64,000 nt of DNA from Sphingopyxis sp. CCNWLW2 (lineage in GTDB: Bacteria; Pseudomonadota; Alphaproteobacteria; Sphingomonadales; Sphingomonadaceae). The DNA is taken from positions 1,925,001-1,989,000 of the forward strand of contig NZ_JBAWKJ010000001.1 in NCBI RefSeq assembly GCF_037095755.1, read 5' to 3'. Position 1 is the stretch's first letter. Each line of letters opens with the position of its first letter. The position numbers and the translations under genes were made by a program. This document shows positions 53,618-62,416 of this stretch, piece by piece. The notes beneath the pieces were generated by a model. That model was given only the letters and a program-made list of their open reading frames with translations. It ran no database searches and had not been told where the DNA came from.

Positions 53618-55201
53618 ATGCGCGTGCCGAGGCCTCAGCCGCATTTGGAAGAAGTCCTGGCGTCCGAACCCGGACCGCATATCGCCGCGCTGTTCGATTT
53701 CGACGGCACGATCATCTCGGGCTATTCGGCGACCGCAATGCTGCGCGAGAAATTCCAGCGCCGCGAAATGTCGGTCGAGGAGATTGCCGAAACCGCGCAG
53801 GTCATCGCGCAACACAGCCTTGGCACCATCGGTTTTTCGGGGCTGATGTCGGGCGCCGCGAAATTCATGCGCGGGGTCGACGAGGAAAGCTTCATCGAGT
53901 TCGGCGAAGAACTCTACAAGAAGCATATCGCGCGCAAGATCTATCCCGAGACGCGCGCGATCATCGAGGCGCATCAGGCGAAGGGACACCGCGTCGCGAT
54001 CATCTCGTCAGCGACAATCTACCAGATCGAACCGACCGCGCGCGACCTGGGCATCGAGGACATCAAATGCTCGGCCTATGAGATCGAGGATGGCGTCTTC
54101 ACCGGCGAGATCATCCGACCCTTGTGCTTCGGCGAGGGCAAGGTGCTCGCCGCCGAGGAACTCGCCGCCGAATATGGCCTCGATCTCGACCAGAGCTTTT
54201 TCTATTCGGACAGCGACGACGACATCGAACTGCTCGAACGCGTCGGCAAGCCGCGCCCGCTCAACCCGAATTTGAAACTCAAGGCCATCGCCGAAGAAAA
54301 TGGCTGGCCGGTGCAGCGTTTCGCGAGCCGCGGGACGCCGAGCTGGGTCGATTATACGCGCACCATCTATGCCACCGGCTCGCTCGTCGGTGCCTTCGCC
54401 GCGGGGCTGCCGATCTGGGCGCTCACCCGTTCGCAGCGCGAGGCGGCGAATTTCTCGATCGGCCTGTTCGGCGACTTCGCGACCGCGATCACCGGGGTCG
54501 AGCTGGAGGTTGAGGACGAGAAGAACCTGTGGTCCTCGCGCCCCTGTGTCTTCATCTTCAACCACCAGAGCAAGGCGGATGTGATGATCCTCGCCAAGCT
54601 CATCCGCCGCGACATGGGCGGGGTGGGCAAGAAGGAGATCAAGGACATCCCCATCCTCGGCAAGCTGATGGAATGGGGCGGCACCGTCTTCGTCGACCGC
54701 GCCGACGGCAAGAGCGCGATCAAGGCGATGGAGCCGCTGGTCGACGCGATCAAGGTCGAGGGCAAGTCGATCTGCATCTCGCCCGAGGGCACGCGCAGCC
54801 TGACCCCCAAGCTCGAGCCGTTCAAGAAGGGCGCGTTCCACCTCGCGATGCAGGCGGGCGTGCCGATCGTCCCGATCGTGATTCATAATGCCACGGACGT
54901 CGCGCCGAAGAACGAGTTCGTGATGCGCCCCGCGACGGTGCGCGTCACCGTGCTGCCGCCGGTCGATACATCGAAGTGGAGTCCGCGGACGATCAATAAT
55001 CATGTCCGCGACGTGCGGAACATGTTCCTTCGCACGCTAGGCCAGCCCGAGGAAAGCGCGGCAGAATCGGTCGCGGCCGAAACGCCTTCCGAAGCGAAGG
55101 CCGAAAAGCCGAAGCCGAAGAAGGCGGCCGAAAAGAAGCCGGCGGCGAAAAAGAAGGCGCCGCCCAAAAGGCCGGCCGCCCGCAAGGGAAAGACCGGCTA
55201 A
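53618..55201 (+). CDS. HAD-phosphatase / lysophosphatidate acyltransferase fusion (PlsC type) with basic tail
   Basis: The 527-residue protein has two enzymes. Residues about 20-235 are a HAD-IB (SerB-like) phosphatase: D27-x-D29 (FDFDGTIISG), the SSATIYQIE motif and YSDSDDDIELL. Residues about 280-470 are a PlsC acyltransferase: N315-H-x4-D321 (NHQSKAD), FVDRADGKSA and EGTRS (390-394). A hydrophobic patch at about 252-270 may contact the membrane. The tail (about 485-527) is Lys/Ala/Pro-rich. The acyltransferase should make phosphatidate from lysophosphatidate; the HAD domain might dephosphorylate it to diacylglycerol. This domain order is known from mycobacterial proteins. It begins the lipid operon, 62 bases after eda. 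Confidence 0.9.
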   Translation: MRVPRPQPHLEEVLASEPGPHIAALFDFDGTIISGYSATAMLREKFQRREMSVEEIAETAQVIAQHSLGTIGFSGLMSGAAKFMRGVDEESFIEFGEELYKKHIARKIYPETRAIIEAHQAKGHRVAIISSATIYQIEPTARDLGIEDIKCSAYEIEDGVFTGEIIRPLCFGEGKVLAAEELAAEYGLDLDQSFFYSDSDDDIELLERVGKPRPLNPNLKLKAIAEENGWPVQRFASRGTPSWVDYTRTIYATGSLVGAFAAGLPIWALTRSQREAANFSIGLFGDFATAITGVELEVEDEKNLWSSRPCVFIFNHQSKADVMILAKLIRRDMGGVGKKEIKDIPILGKLMEWGGTVFVDRADGKSAIKAMEPLVDAIKVEGKSICISPEGTRSLTPKLEPFKKGAFHLAMQAGVPIVPIVIHNATDVAPKNEFVMRPATVRVTVLPPVDTSKWSPRTINNHVRDVRNMFLRTLGQPEESAAESVAAETPSEAKAEKPKPKKAAEKKPAAKKKAPPKRPAARKGKTG

Positions 55202-55204
55202 GCG

Positions 55205-57556
55205 GTGGCCGACGGAACACGCCGCACCTCGATCGTGGCGGAGCAGGCGGCCGACCGGCTCTATATCATAGACGCGCGCAACGGGATCGAGCGGCGGCTG
55301 TTGCTTGACTGGATTCATGCGACGTCGAACGATATTGGCGGCGATGACGAGCCGGCGTGGGCGAGCCTCGATATCGAGGACGGCGACCATGCGCTGCCCG
55401 TCGACGTGCTGCAGGCGCGGCTCGGCGGCGCGCCGTCGCGACAGATCGTGCCGCTGCGCGTCGCCTGGCGCATCCCGGGTTTCGACAAGAACCGCGCGCT
55501 CAAGTTCCGCCACCTGATCTTTGGCGACCCGCGCCATCCGGGGCCGCTGCGCGCGCGGCTGATCCTGCTTCGCGATCGGCGGCGTGCGCAGATATTGGTC
55601 GGCGAGGCGGCAACGCTCGATGCGCTGCGGATGCGCTTCTGCGCGCAGACCGGCGGCGGCGATGGCGAGGGCGCCGACAGTCCCGAATTCGCGGGCTTCG
55701 TCGCGCGGCAGGCGGCGCTTGCGCTCGACGTTGCCGAGCGCGGTATTCGAGGCACACGCTATAAGGTCCCGCGTTTTGTCGCGGATGGGCTGCGCACCAG
55801 CCCGAAATTCCGCGCGGCGCTCGCCGAGCTTGCGGAGAAGACGGGGCGCCCGGTCGCCGACCTCTATCGCGAGGCGCGGCCGCTGATGAAGGAGGTTATC
55901 GCGCGGCCGTCGGCGCTGTTCCTCGACCTGCGGGCAAGGCTCGATCGCATGATGTTCGGTGGCTACGCGCCCGAAATGGAAATCGACGCCGCCGAACTCG
56001 CGAAGCTTCGGTCGATCCTGCGCGAGCATCCGACCGCAATCCTCTTCACGCACAAAACCTATATCGACGGTGCGACGCCCAGCCGGCTTGCCTATGAGAA
56101 CGACCTGCCGATGCTGCACAGCTTCGGCGGCGCGAACCTCGATTTCGCGGTCATGGGCGAATTCTTCCGCCGTTCGGGAATGATCTTCATCCGGCGCAGC
56201 TTCCAGGATCAGCCGGTCTACAAGCTCGTGCTGCGTCATTATATCGCCTGGCTGCTTGCTAAACGCTTCCCGTTGTCGTGGGCGTTTGAGGGCACCCGCT
56301 CGCGGCTCGGCAAGCTGATGCCGCCCAAATACGGCCTGATGAAATATGTCCTCGACGCGGCGCATGCGACGGGGACGAAGGACGTGCATTTCGTGCCCTT
56401 CGTCACCAGTTTCGACCTGATCCGCGACGTCGAGGAATATGCGGCCGAACAGACGGGCCGGAACAAGAAGCCCGAGAGCCTGTCGTGGTTCCTCGGCTAT
56501 ATGAAGAGCCTCAAGGAACCCTCGGGCCGCATCCGCCTCGACATCGGCAACCCCGTGGTGATCGACGTGGCGCCGGCCCCCGACGACAAGCGCGCGCTCG
56601 AAACGATTGCCTTCGCGGTCGCGGTCGAGGCGAACCGCGTCACCCCGCTGACCGTCACCTCGGTCATGTGCCTGATCCTGCTCGGCATGGCGCCGCGCGG
56701 GGCGACGTCTGCCGAACTGCTCGGCGCGATCGGCGCGGTGACCGATTGGGCAAGGGCGCGCGATATCCGCCTCAGCAGCGAACTCGAAAGCGGCGACGAC
56801 GCCGCGTTCTCGGCGACGGTCGACACGCTCGTCGCGAGCGGGTTGCTGACGCGCTACGAGGCGGGCAGCGAGAATGTCTATTCGATCGACCCCGCCAAAC
56901 ATCCGATGGCGAGTTACTACCGCAACATCATCGCGCATCATTTCCTCGACCGCGCGATGATCGAACTCGCGCTGTTCGAGCTGCGCGACGCCGACAGCGG
57001 CGATGCGACCGCGGCCTTCTGGGCGAAGATCGACCGGCTGCGCGACCTGTTCAAATTCGAATTCTTCTACCCGCCACGCGACGAACATCGCGCCGCGATC
57101 GAGGCCGAGCTTGCGCGTATCGACCCCGTATGGGACCGCCGCCTTGCCAGTGGCGATCGCGGTATCGCGCAGCTCCTCCGGCGGTGCCAGCCGGCGGTCG
57201 GTCACGCGATATTGCTTCCCTTTGCCGAGGCTTATTCGGTCGTCGCCGAACTGCTCGCGCGCGCGAAGCCCGGCGACGCCGTCGACGAACAGGCGCTGCT
57301 CGATGCTGCGCTGGCCGAGGGCAGGCAGGCGTATCTACTGCGCCGGATCAGCAGCGAGGCGGCGATCGGCAAGCTGCTCTTCGCCAACGGCCTGTCGCTG
57401 ATGCGCCATATGGGGCTGACAACCGATGCGACCCCGGTGAGCCTCGCCGCGCGCCGCGCGCTGCTGATGGAACTGCGCGGCCTCGCCAACGTCATGGAAA
57501 CGATGCGCCTTTCAACCGTGGCGCTTGCCGACCGGTTGCCGGGTTCAGGAGGATAG
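55205..57556 (+). CDS. plsB: PlsB-like glycerol-3-phosphate acyltransferase
   Basis: The 783-residue protein has the PlsB acyltransferase core (about 275-480). Block I reads H283-K-T-Y-I-D288 (FTHKTYIDG), block II GGANLDFAVMGEFFRRSGMIFIRR (about 308-331), and block III FEGTRSRLGKLMPPKYG (361-377). It acylates glycerol-3-phosphate at sn-1 at the inner membrane. The start is GTG at 55205, 3 bases after the stop of the fusion gene. The first 230 residues are family-poor. Sphingomonads normally use PlsX/PlsY for membrane lipids, so this PlsB may serve storage lipid. Confidence 0.93.
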   Translation: MADGTRRTSIVAEQAADRLYIIDARNGIERRLLLDWIHATSNDIGGDDEPAWASLDIEDGDHALPVDVLQARLGGAPSRQIVPLRVAWRIPGFDKNRALKFRHLIFGDPRHPGPLRARLILLRDRRRAQILVGEAATLDALRMRFCAQTGGGDGEGADSPEFAGFVARQAALALDVAERGIRGTRYKVPRFVADGLRTSPKFRAALAELAEKTGRPVADLYREARPLMKEVIARPSALFLDLRARLDRMMFGGYAPEMEIDAAELAKLRSILREHPTAILFTHKTYIDGATPSRLAYENDLPMLHSFGGANLDFAVMGEFFRRSGMIFIRRSFQDQPVYKLVLRHYIAWLLAKRFPLSWAFEGTRSRLGKLMPPKYGLMKYVLDAAHATGTKDVHFVPFVTSFDLIRDVEEYAAEQTGRNKKPESLSWFLGYMKSLKEPSGRIRLDIGNPVVIDVAPAPDDKRALETIAFAVAVEANRVTPLTVTSVMCLILLGMAPRGATSAELLGAIGAVTDWARARDIRLSSELESGDDAAFSATVDTLVASGLLTRYEAGSENVYSIDPAKHPMASYYRNIIAHHFLDRAMIELALFELRDADSGDATAAFWAKIDRLRDLFKFEFFYPPRDEHRAAIEAELARIDPVWDRRLASGDRGIAQLLRRCQPAVGHAILLPFAEAYSVVAELLARAKPGDAVDEQALLDAALAEGRQAYLLRRISSEAAIGKLLFANGLSLMRHMGLTTDATPVSLAARRALLMELRGLANVMETMRLSTVALADRLPGSGG

Positions 57557-57557
57557 G

Positions 57558-59114
57558 ATGCTCAAACAGCTCAGCGCGCAGGACGCCCAGTTCCTCTACA
57601 CGCAGACCGCGAACAATCTGACGCACATCATGGGGGTCTATATCTACGACCCCTCGACCGCACCGGGCGGCTTCGTGCGTTTCAAGGACATCATTCGCCA
57701 CGTCGAAAGCCGCGTTCACACCTCGCCCTTGTTCAAGCGCCGGCTGCACCGCCTGCCTTTCGACATGGACCATCCCTATTGGGTCGAGGACGAGCATTTC
57801 GACATCGAGGCGCATATGAGCCATGCGCGGCTGCCCGAGCCCGGCGACTGGCGGCAATTCTGCATCGCGGTCGCGCGCTGGTTCTCGAAGCCGATGGATA
57901 TGAACCGCCCGCTCTGGGACATCTATATCATCGAGGGGCTTGATCGCATCCCGGGCATCCCGAAGGGCAGCTTCGCGATGCTCCACCGCGTCCATCACGC
58001 CGCGGTCGACGGTGCCTCCGGCGCGCACGCCTTCATTGCGATGAGCGACATCGATGCGAAGGGCACGCCCGCGATTGCCGAACCGCCGCCGGTCGAGGAG
58101 CTGGGCAAGGCGCCGTCGAGCACCGAAACGCTCTCGCGCGCCTGGTCGGCGTCGATGCAGTCGCCGGTCAAATTCATGAACGCGCTGATGAAAATGTCGC
58201 CCGCGATCATCTCGTCAGCGCGCAAGTCGATCGCCGAGGGCGGCATGACCGCCGGTGTCCCCGAAACGCGCTTCAACGTGCCCGTCGGCCCGCACAAGAT
58301 GTTCGACGCGACGACGGTCGCGCTCTCCGACGTCGCCGAGATCCGCAAGAAGGTGCCCGGCGCAACGGTCAACGACGTCGTGCTCACCACCGTTGGCGGG
58401 GCGCTCAGGAAATATCTCGCGAAGCACAAGGAATTACCGAAAGACAGCCTCGTCGCGGTCGCGCCGATCAATTTGCGCGGGAAGGGCGGAAAAGCCTCGA
58501 AGCCGGGTAATCAGGTGTCGGCGATGAGCGTGCCGGTGCGCACCGACATCGCCGACCCGCTCGCGCGCCTCGCGGCGATCCGCGACTATACGGTCGAGGC
58601 GAAGGAGGCGAAGGCGGGGGTCAGCGCGCGCATTATGACCGACCTGTCACAGCATATTCCGGGCGCGACGATGGCGGCGGTCGCGCGCCTCGTCACCAGC
58701 GAGCGCTTCGCGGTGCGCGGCACCAACCTGTTCATCTCGAACGTGCCCGGCGCGCAGGTACCGCTCTATCTTGCGGGCGCACAGCTCGTGCAGCAGCACG
58801 GCATGGCGCCGCTCGCGAACAATATGGGGCTGTTCGTCGCGACCCCCAGCTATAATGGCCGCATCGCCTTTTCGCTGATCTCAGAGCGTGCGGTGATGCC
58901 CGACATCGCCTTTTTCCGCGAATGCATCGAGGAAAGTTTCGCCGACCTGATGGCAGCGGTGCCGAAGCCCGAAAAGCCCAAAGCCGCTACGGCAGAGCCG
59001 AAACCCGTGGCCAAGACCAAGCCGAAATCCAAAGCCGTCCCGAAACCTGCTGCGAAGGCCAGGGTGAAACCGGTTGCTAAAGCGAACGCAACCGGCAAGA
59101 ATCCGAAAAAATAA
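57558..59114 (+). CDS. Wax ester synthase / diacylglycerol O-acyltransferase (WS/DGAT) with basic tail
   Basis: The 518-residue acyltransferase makes triacylglycerol from diacylglycerol, or wax esters from fatty alcohols, with acyl-CoA. The catalytic motif H146-H147-A-A-V-D151-G152 (HRVHHAAVDG) and the PLW motif (RPLWDIYIIEGL) are intact, and the C-terminal block SNVPGAQVPLYLAGA is typical. Residues about 469-518 form a Lys/Pro/Ala-rich tail not needed for the fold. A strong AGGAGG precedes the ATG, 1 base after the plsB stop codon. Confidence 0.95.
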   Translation: MLKQLSAQDAQFLYTQTANNLTHIMGVYIYDPSTAPGGFVRFKDIIRHVESRVHTSPLFKRRLHRLPFDMDHPYWVEDEHFDIEAHMSHARLPEPGDWRQFCIAVARWFSKPMDMNRPLWDIYIIEGLDRIPGIPKGSFAMLHRVHHAAVDGASGAHAFIAMSDIDAKGTPAIAEPPPVEELGKAPSSTETLSRAWSASMQSPVKFMNALMKMSPAIISSARKSIAEGGMTAGVPETRFNVPVGPHKMFDATTVALSDVAEIRKKVPGATVNDVVLTTVGGALRKYLAKHKELPKDSLVAVAPINLRGKGGKASKPGNQVSAMSVPVRTDIADPLARLAAIRDYTVEAKEAKAGVSARIMTDLSQHIPGATMAAVARLVTSERFAVRGTNLFISNVPGAQVPLYLAGAQLVQQHGMAPLANNMGLFVATPSYNGRIAFSLISERAVMPDIAFFRECIEESFADLMAAVPKPEKPKAATAEPKPVAKTKPKSKAVPKPAAKARVKPVAKANATGKNPKK

Positions 59115-59116
59115 CG

Positions 59117-60586
59117 ATGCTCTCGCAGGATTACCGAATGCTCTTCACCTCGACGCTCAGCGCCGACCGCGATCTGGTGATCGCGCCCGATTATGCCGCA
59201 TGGAGCAACGCCGCACGCGAACATGACCGGAAATCGGGATTGCAGGCGTGGCGCGACGCCGACGAAAGCAAGCATTTCGATTATAAGGCGATCCGCGCGC
59301 GGCTCGAAAAGCTGCGCAAGCTGTCAGCGGCGGGTGACGTCAAGGGGCTGCTCTTCGTCCTCAACGAGGGCATCCACGGCAATATCGACGGCATGGGGCA
59401 CGAGCGCCTCTATCAAAAGGCCCGCTTCGGCACAAAGAAGCTGGTCGAGGATTATGTCGCCGAGGTCGTCGCGTCGCTCGACAAGATCGCGACCGCGCGC
59501 AGCATCACCCGCGAGGAAAAGCGCGATTTCTTCCGCCGCGCGCAGCATTGCTATGGCCGCTCGGCGCTTTTGCTTTCGGGTTCGGGCAGCTTCCTGTTTT
59601 TCCACATCGGCGTGGTGAAGGCGCTCTGGGAAGAAGGCGTGCTGCCCGCGATCATGTCGGGCGCGAGCGGCGGGTCGATCGTCGCCGCCATCGTCTGCAC
59701 GCGCAAGAACGCCGACATCGGCGCCTTCCTCGAAAGCAACCGCCTCGCCAACCCCGACCGCGATCCCGAACAAAGGCGCCTCGCGCCCGACGAGGTGCGC
59801 GAGCGCCTCGCCGATCTGATCCCCGACCTGACCTTTCAGGAAGCCTATGAGGTCAGCGGCCGCCACCTCAACGTCTCGGTCGCGCCCGCCGAAAAGCATC
59901 AGAACGGCCGGCTATTGAACGCGATCACCGCGCCGAATGTGCTGATCCGTGAAGCCGTGCTCGCGTCGTGCGCGGTACCTGGCGTGTTCCCGCCGGTGAT
60001 GCTGATGGCGCGCGACGACAAGAGCGAACGCATCCCTTACCAGCCCGACCGGCGCTGGGTCGACGGCTCGGTGACGCACGATATCCCGACCAAGCGGCTC
60101 GAACGCCTTTACGGGGTCAACCATCATATCGTCAGCCAGGCGAACCCGATCGCGCTGCCCTTCGCGACCGACACGCGCAAGCAGATGGCGCCGATCGAGG
60201 CGATCCAGCATGCGTCGATGGCGACGTTCAAGGCGTGGCTCAACGCGAATATGGTGATTTTCCAGAAGCCGCTCGAGCTGATCCCGCCGCTCAATAGCAT
60301 TGCGAACATGGCGCGCTCGGTGATCAACCAGGAATATACCGGCGACATCAACATCATCCGCCCGCCCAAATTCTGGTCGCCGACCAAAATTCTGAGCGAT
60401 CTGGGGCAGGAGGATATCGACGAATTGATTGACACCGGCGAGCGCACCGCATGGCCCAAGGTTGAAATGGTCCGCACCCAGACCGCGATCAGCCGCGCGC
60501 TCGAAGCGATCCTCGCCAAGATCGACAAGGCAGGCGACGACGGTCCCGGGCACCGCAGCGCCGCGCTGAAGAAGGCGGTTCGCTGA
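59117..60586 (+). CDS. DUF3336/patatin-like phospholipase (TAG-lipase-like)
   Basis: The 489-residue protein has an N-terminal DUF3336-type region (about 25-140) and a patatin domain (about 150-350). The oxyanion motif SGSGSFLFFHIG, nucleophile S184 in G-A-S-G-G and catalytic D316-G317 (RRWVDGSVTHD) are present. This architecture matches yeast triacylglycerol lipases Tgl3/4/5 and bacterial relatives. It likely mobilises stored acylglycerol. It starts 2 bases after the WS/DGAT gene. Confidence 0.9.
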   Translation: MLSQDYRMLFTSTLSADRDLVIAPDYAAWSNAAREHDRKSGLQAWRDADESKHFDYKAIRARLEKLRKLSAAGDVKGLLFVLNEGIHGNIDGMGHERLYQKARFGTKKLVEDYVAEVVASLDKIATARSITREEKRDFFRRAQHCYGRSALLLSGSGSFLFFHIGVVKALWEEGVLPAIMSGASGGSIVAAIVCTRKNADIGAFLESNRLANPDRDPEQRRLAPDEVRERLADLIPDLTFQEAYEVSGRHLNVSVAPAEKHQNGRLLNAITAPNVLIREAVLASCAVPGVFPPVMLMARDDKSERIPYQPDRRWVDGSVTHDIPTKRLERLYGVNHHIVSQANPIALPFATDTRKQMAPIEAIQHASMATFKAWLNANMVIFQKPLELIPPLNSIANMARSVINQEYTGDINIIRPPKFWSPTKILSDLGQEDIDELIDTGERTAWPKVEMVRTQTAISRALEAILAKIDKAGDDGPGHRSAALKKAVR

Positions 60587-60588
60587 GC

Positions 60589-61449
60589 ATGGCGGCGGGT
60601 GCCGTAATCCTGCCTGCCGGTTCCGCGGGGGCGGGGGCAAAGCTGCACGTCACCCATTGGCTGCCCGAGGGCCGCCCGCGCGCGATCATCTTGCTCGCGC
60701 ACGGCTATGCCGAACATGCTGGGCGCTATGAACATGTCGCGAAGCGGCTGACCGGTGCGGGTTACGCCATCTATGCGGTCGACCATTGGGGACATGGCAA
60801 TTCGGATGGCGAGGGTGGTTTCGTCCCCCGCTTTTCGGCGTTTCTCGACGGGATGAGCGAATTGTTGACACTCGTCGAAATCAACCATGCCGATACGCCG
60901 CGCCTGCTGCTCGGCCACAGCATGGGCGGGCTGATCGCGACCCTGTTCCTTATCGAGCGCCAGAATGCCTTTGTCGCAGCCGCGGTCTCGGGCCCGGCGA
61001 TCCTGCCCGCCGAACCGCCATCGCGCTTCACCGTCTGGATCAGCCGCTTCCTCTCGCGCTTCTTCCCGCGCCTCGGCGTGCTTTCGCTCGATGCCACCGG
61101 CGTCAGCCGCGACGCGCGGGTTGTCGCTGCCTATCAAGCCGACCCGCTCGTCTATGGCGGGAAGATCGGCGCGCGGCTGGGCAAGGAATTCATGGACGCG
61201 ATGGCGGTTGCGCAGGCCGACGCGCCGAAGATCCACCTGCCGATCCTGATCCAGCATGGCGAAGCCGACCGGCTGACCGCGCCCGCGGGCTCGCGCTACC
61301 TGTTCGCCAATGTCGCGTCGAAGGACAAGCGCCTCGAAATCTACCCCGGCCTGTTCCACGAAATCTACAACGAGCCCGAACGCGACGCGGTGCTCGACGA
61401 TCTGATCGGTTGGTTCGACGCGCATGTGAAAGGCGCGCCCGCCGCATGA
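60589..61449 (+). CDS. Monoacylglycerol-lipase-like alpha/beta hydrolase
   Basis: The 286-residue hydrolase has the triad S111 (GHSMGG), D227 (QHGEADRLTAP) and H257 (GLFHEIYNEPE). HGYAEHAGRYEH (39-50) is the oxyanion segment characteristic of monoacylglycerol lipases (MGLL family). It should release the last fatty acid from glycerol. It lies 2 bases behind the patatin gene and overlaps the next by ATGA. Confidence 0.92.
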   Translation: MAAGAVILPAGSAGAGAKLHVTHWLPEGRPRAIILLAHGYAEHAGRYEHVAKRLTGAGYAIYAVDHWGHGNSDGEGGFVPRFSAFLDGMSELLTLVEINHADTPRLLLGHSMGGLIATLFLIERQNAFVAAAVSGPAILPAEPPSRFTVWISRFLSRFFPRLGVLSLDATGVSRDARVVAAYQADPLVYGGKIGARLGKEFMDAMAVAQADAPKIHLPILIQHGEADRLTAPAGSRYLFANVASKDKRLEIYPGLFHEIYNEPERDAVLDDLIGWFDAHVKGAPAA

Positions 61450-62378
61450 GAATCCTGCTCGTCCTGATCTTCGCGCCGCTGATCGCGCTTGCGCTGATGT
61501 ATTTCGTCTTTCCCGGACGCCTCGTGGCGATCGGGCGCGCGCTGCTGCGCCGTCGCGGCGGGACGGTGCAGAAGAGCGTCGTCGTCGACGGCCGCACCTG
61601 GCCCTATCTGGAGGGCGGCGATCCGTCGAAGCCGCTGCTGCTGCTCGTCCACGGTTTTGCGGGCGACAAGGATAATTGGTCGATGATCGCGCCCTATCTG
61701 ACACGCGATTATCATATCATCGCGCCCGACCTGCCGGGGTTCGGTGAGAATGAGCGCAATCCCGACCTCGCCTATGACCTGCAGGCGCAGACCGCGCGGC
61801 TGAAGGCCTTCGCCGACACCCTCGGCCTCCAGCGCCCGCATGTCGCGGGCAACAGCATGGGCGGCTGGATCGCGCTGCGCTATGCGATCGATTGCCCCGA
61901 CGCGCTCGCCAGCCTGAGCCTGCTCGACAATGCGGGCGTCAATGGCGCGAATGAAAGCGAGCTTCAGAAACTCGCGGCAAACGAGGATTATAATCCGCTC
62001 ATCCTCGCCAATCTGGACGATGCCGACCGGCTGGTGGCGATGGTCGTCCACAAACCGCCGTTTATTCCCGCACGGCTGAAACCCGTGCTCTACGCCGACG
62101 GCCTCAAATATCGCGACCAACTCGACAAGATCTTCTGGGTGATCGCGACGGAGGGGCGCGACCATCCGCTGAACGGCCGCCTCGGCGAGGTGAAGGTGCC
62201 GACGCTGATCATCTGGGGGCGTCACGATAAGCTGCTCGACGTCAGCTGCGTGCCCGTACTCGAAGCGGGGATCGCGGGGAGCGAGAGCCATATCTTCGAA
62301 CATGTCGGCCATGTCCCGATGATCGAGGATCCGAAGGCGACCGCCGCGGTGATGAAGGGCTTCCTTGCCAAGCATTGA
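61446..62378 (+). CDS. Membrane-anchored alpha/beta hydrolase, lipase-like
   Basis: The 310-residue protein has one N-terminal membrane helix (about 2-22) and a hydrolase fold: oxyanion LLLVHGFAGDKDNW, nucleophile S137 in GNSMGG, acid in WGRHDKLLDV and H in HVGHVPMIED. The architecture recalls ABHD6-type monoacylglycerol lipases. With its membrane anchor it may act at the bilayer or droplet surface. Overlap ATGA with the preceding gene. Confidence 0.9.
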   Translation: MRILLVLIFAPLIALALMYFVFPGRLVAIGRALLRRRGGTVQKSVVVDGRTWPYLEGGDPSKPLLLLVHGFAGDKDNWSMIAPYLTRDYHIIAPDLPGFGENERNPDLAYDLQAQTARLKAFADTLGLQRPHVAGNSMGGWIALRYAIDCPDALASLSLLDNAGVNGANESELQKLAANEDYNPLILANLDDADRLVAMVVHKPPFIPARLKPVLYADGLKYRDQLDKIFWVIATEGRDHPLNGRLGEVKVPTLIIWGRHDKLLDVSCVPVLEAGIAGSESHIFEHVGHVPMIEDPKATAAVMKGFLAKH

Positions 62379-62416
62379 AATGCGCGTCAGTCTCCCCCCA
62401 AAACAGGGAGAGTGGA

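Noticed and set aside
51365..53989. An 874-codon minus-strand open frame opposite edd and eda
   Set aside because: It covers two well-defined enzymes on the other strand and shows no protein family of its own.
55037..57205. A 722-codon minus-strand open frame opposite the PlsB-like gene
   Set aside because: It is antisense to motifs of an acyltransferase and has biased, low-complexity composition.
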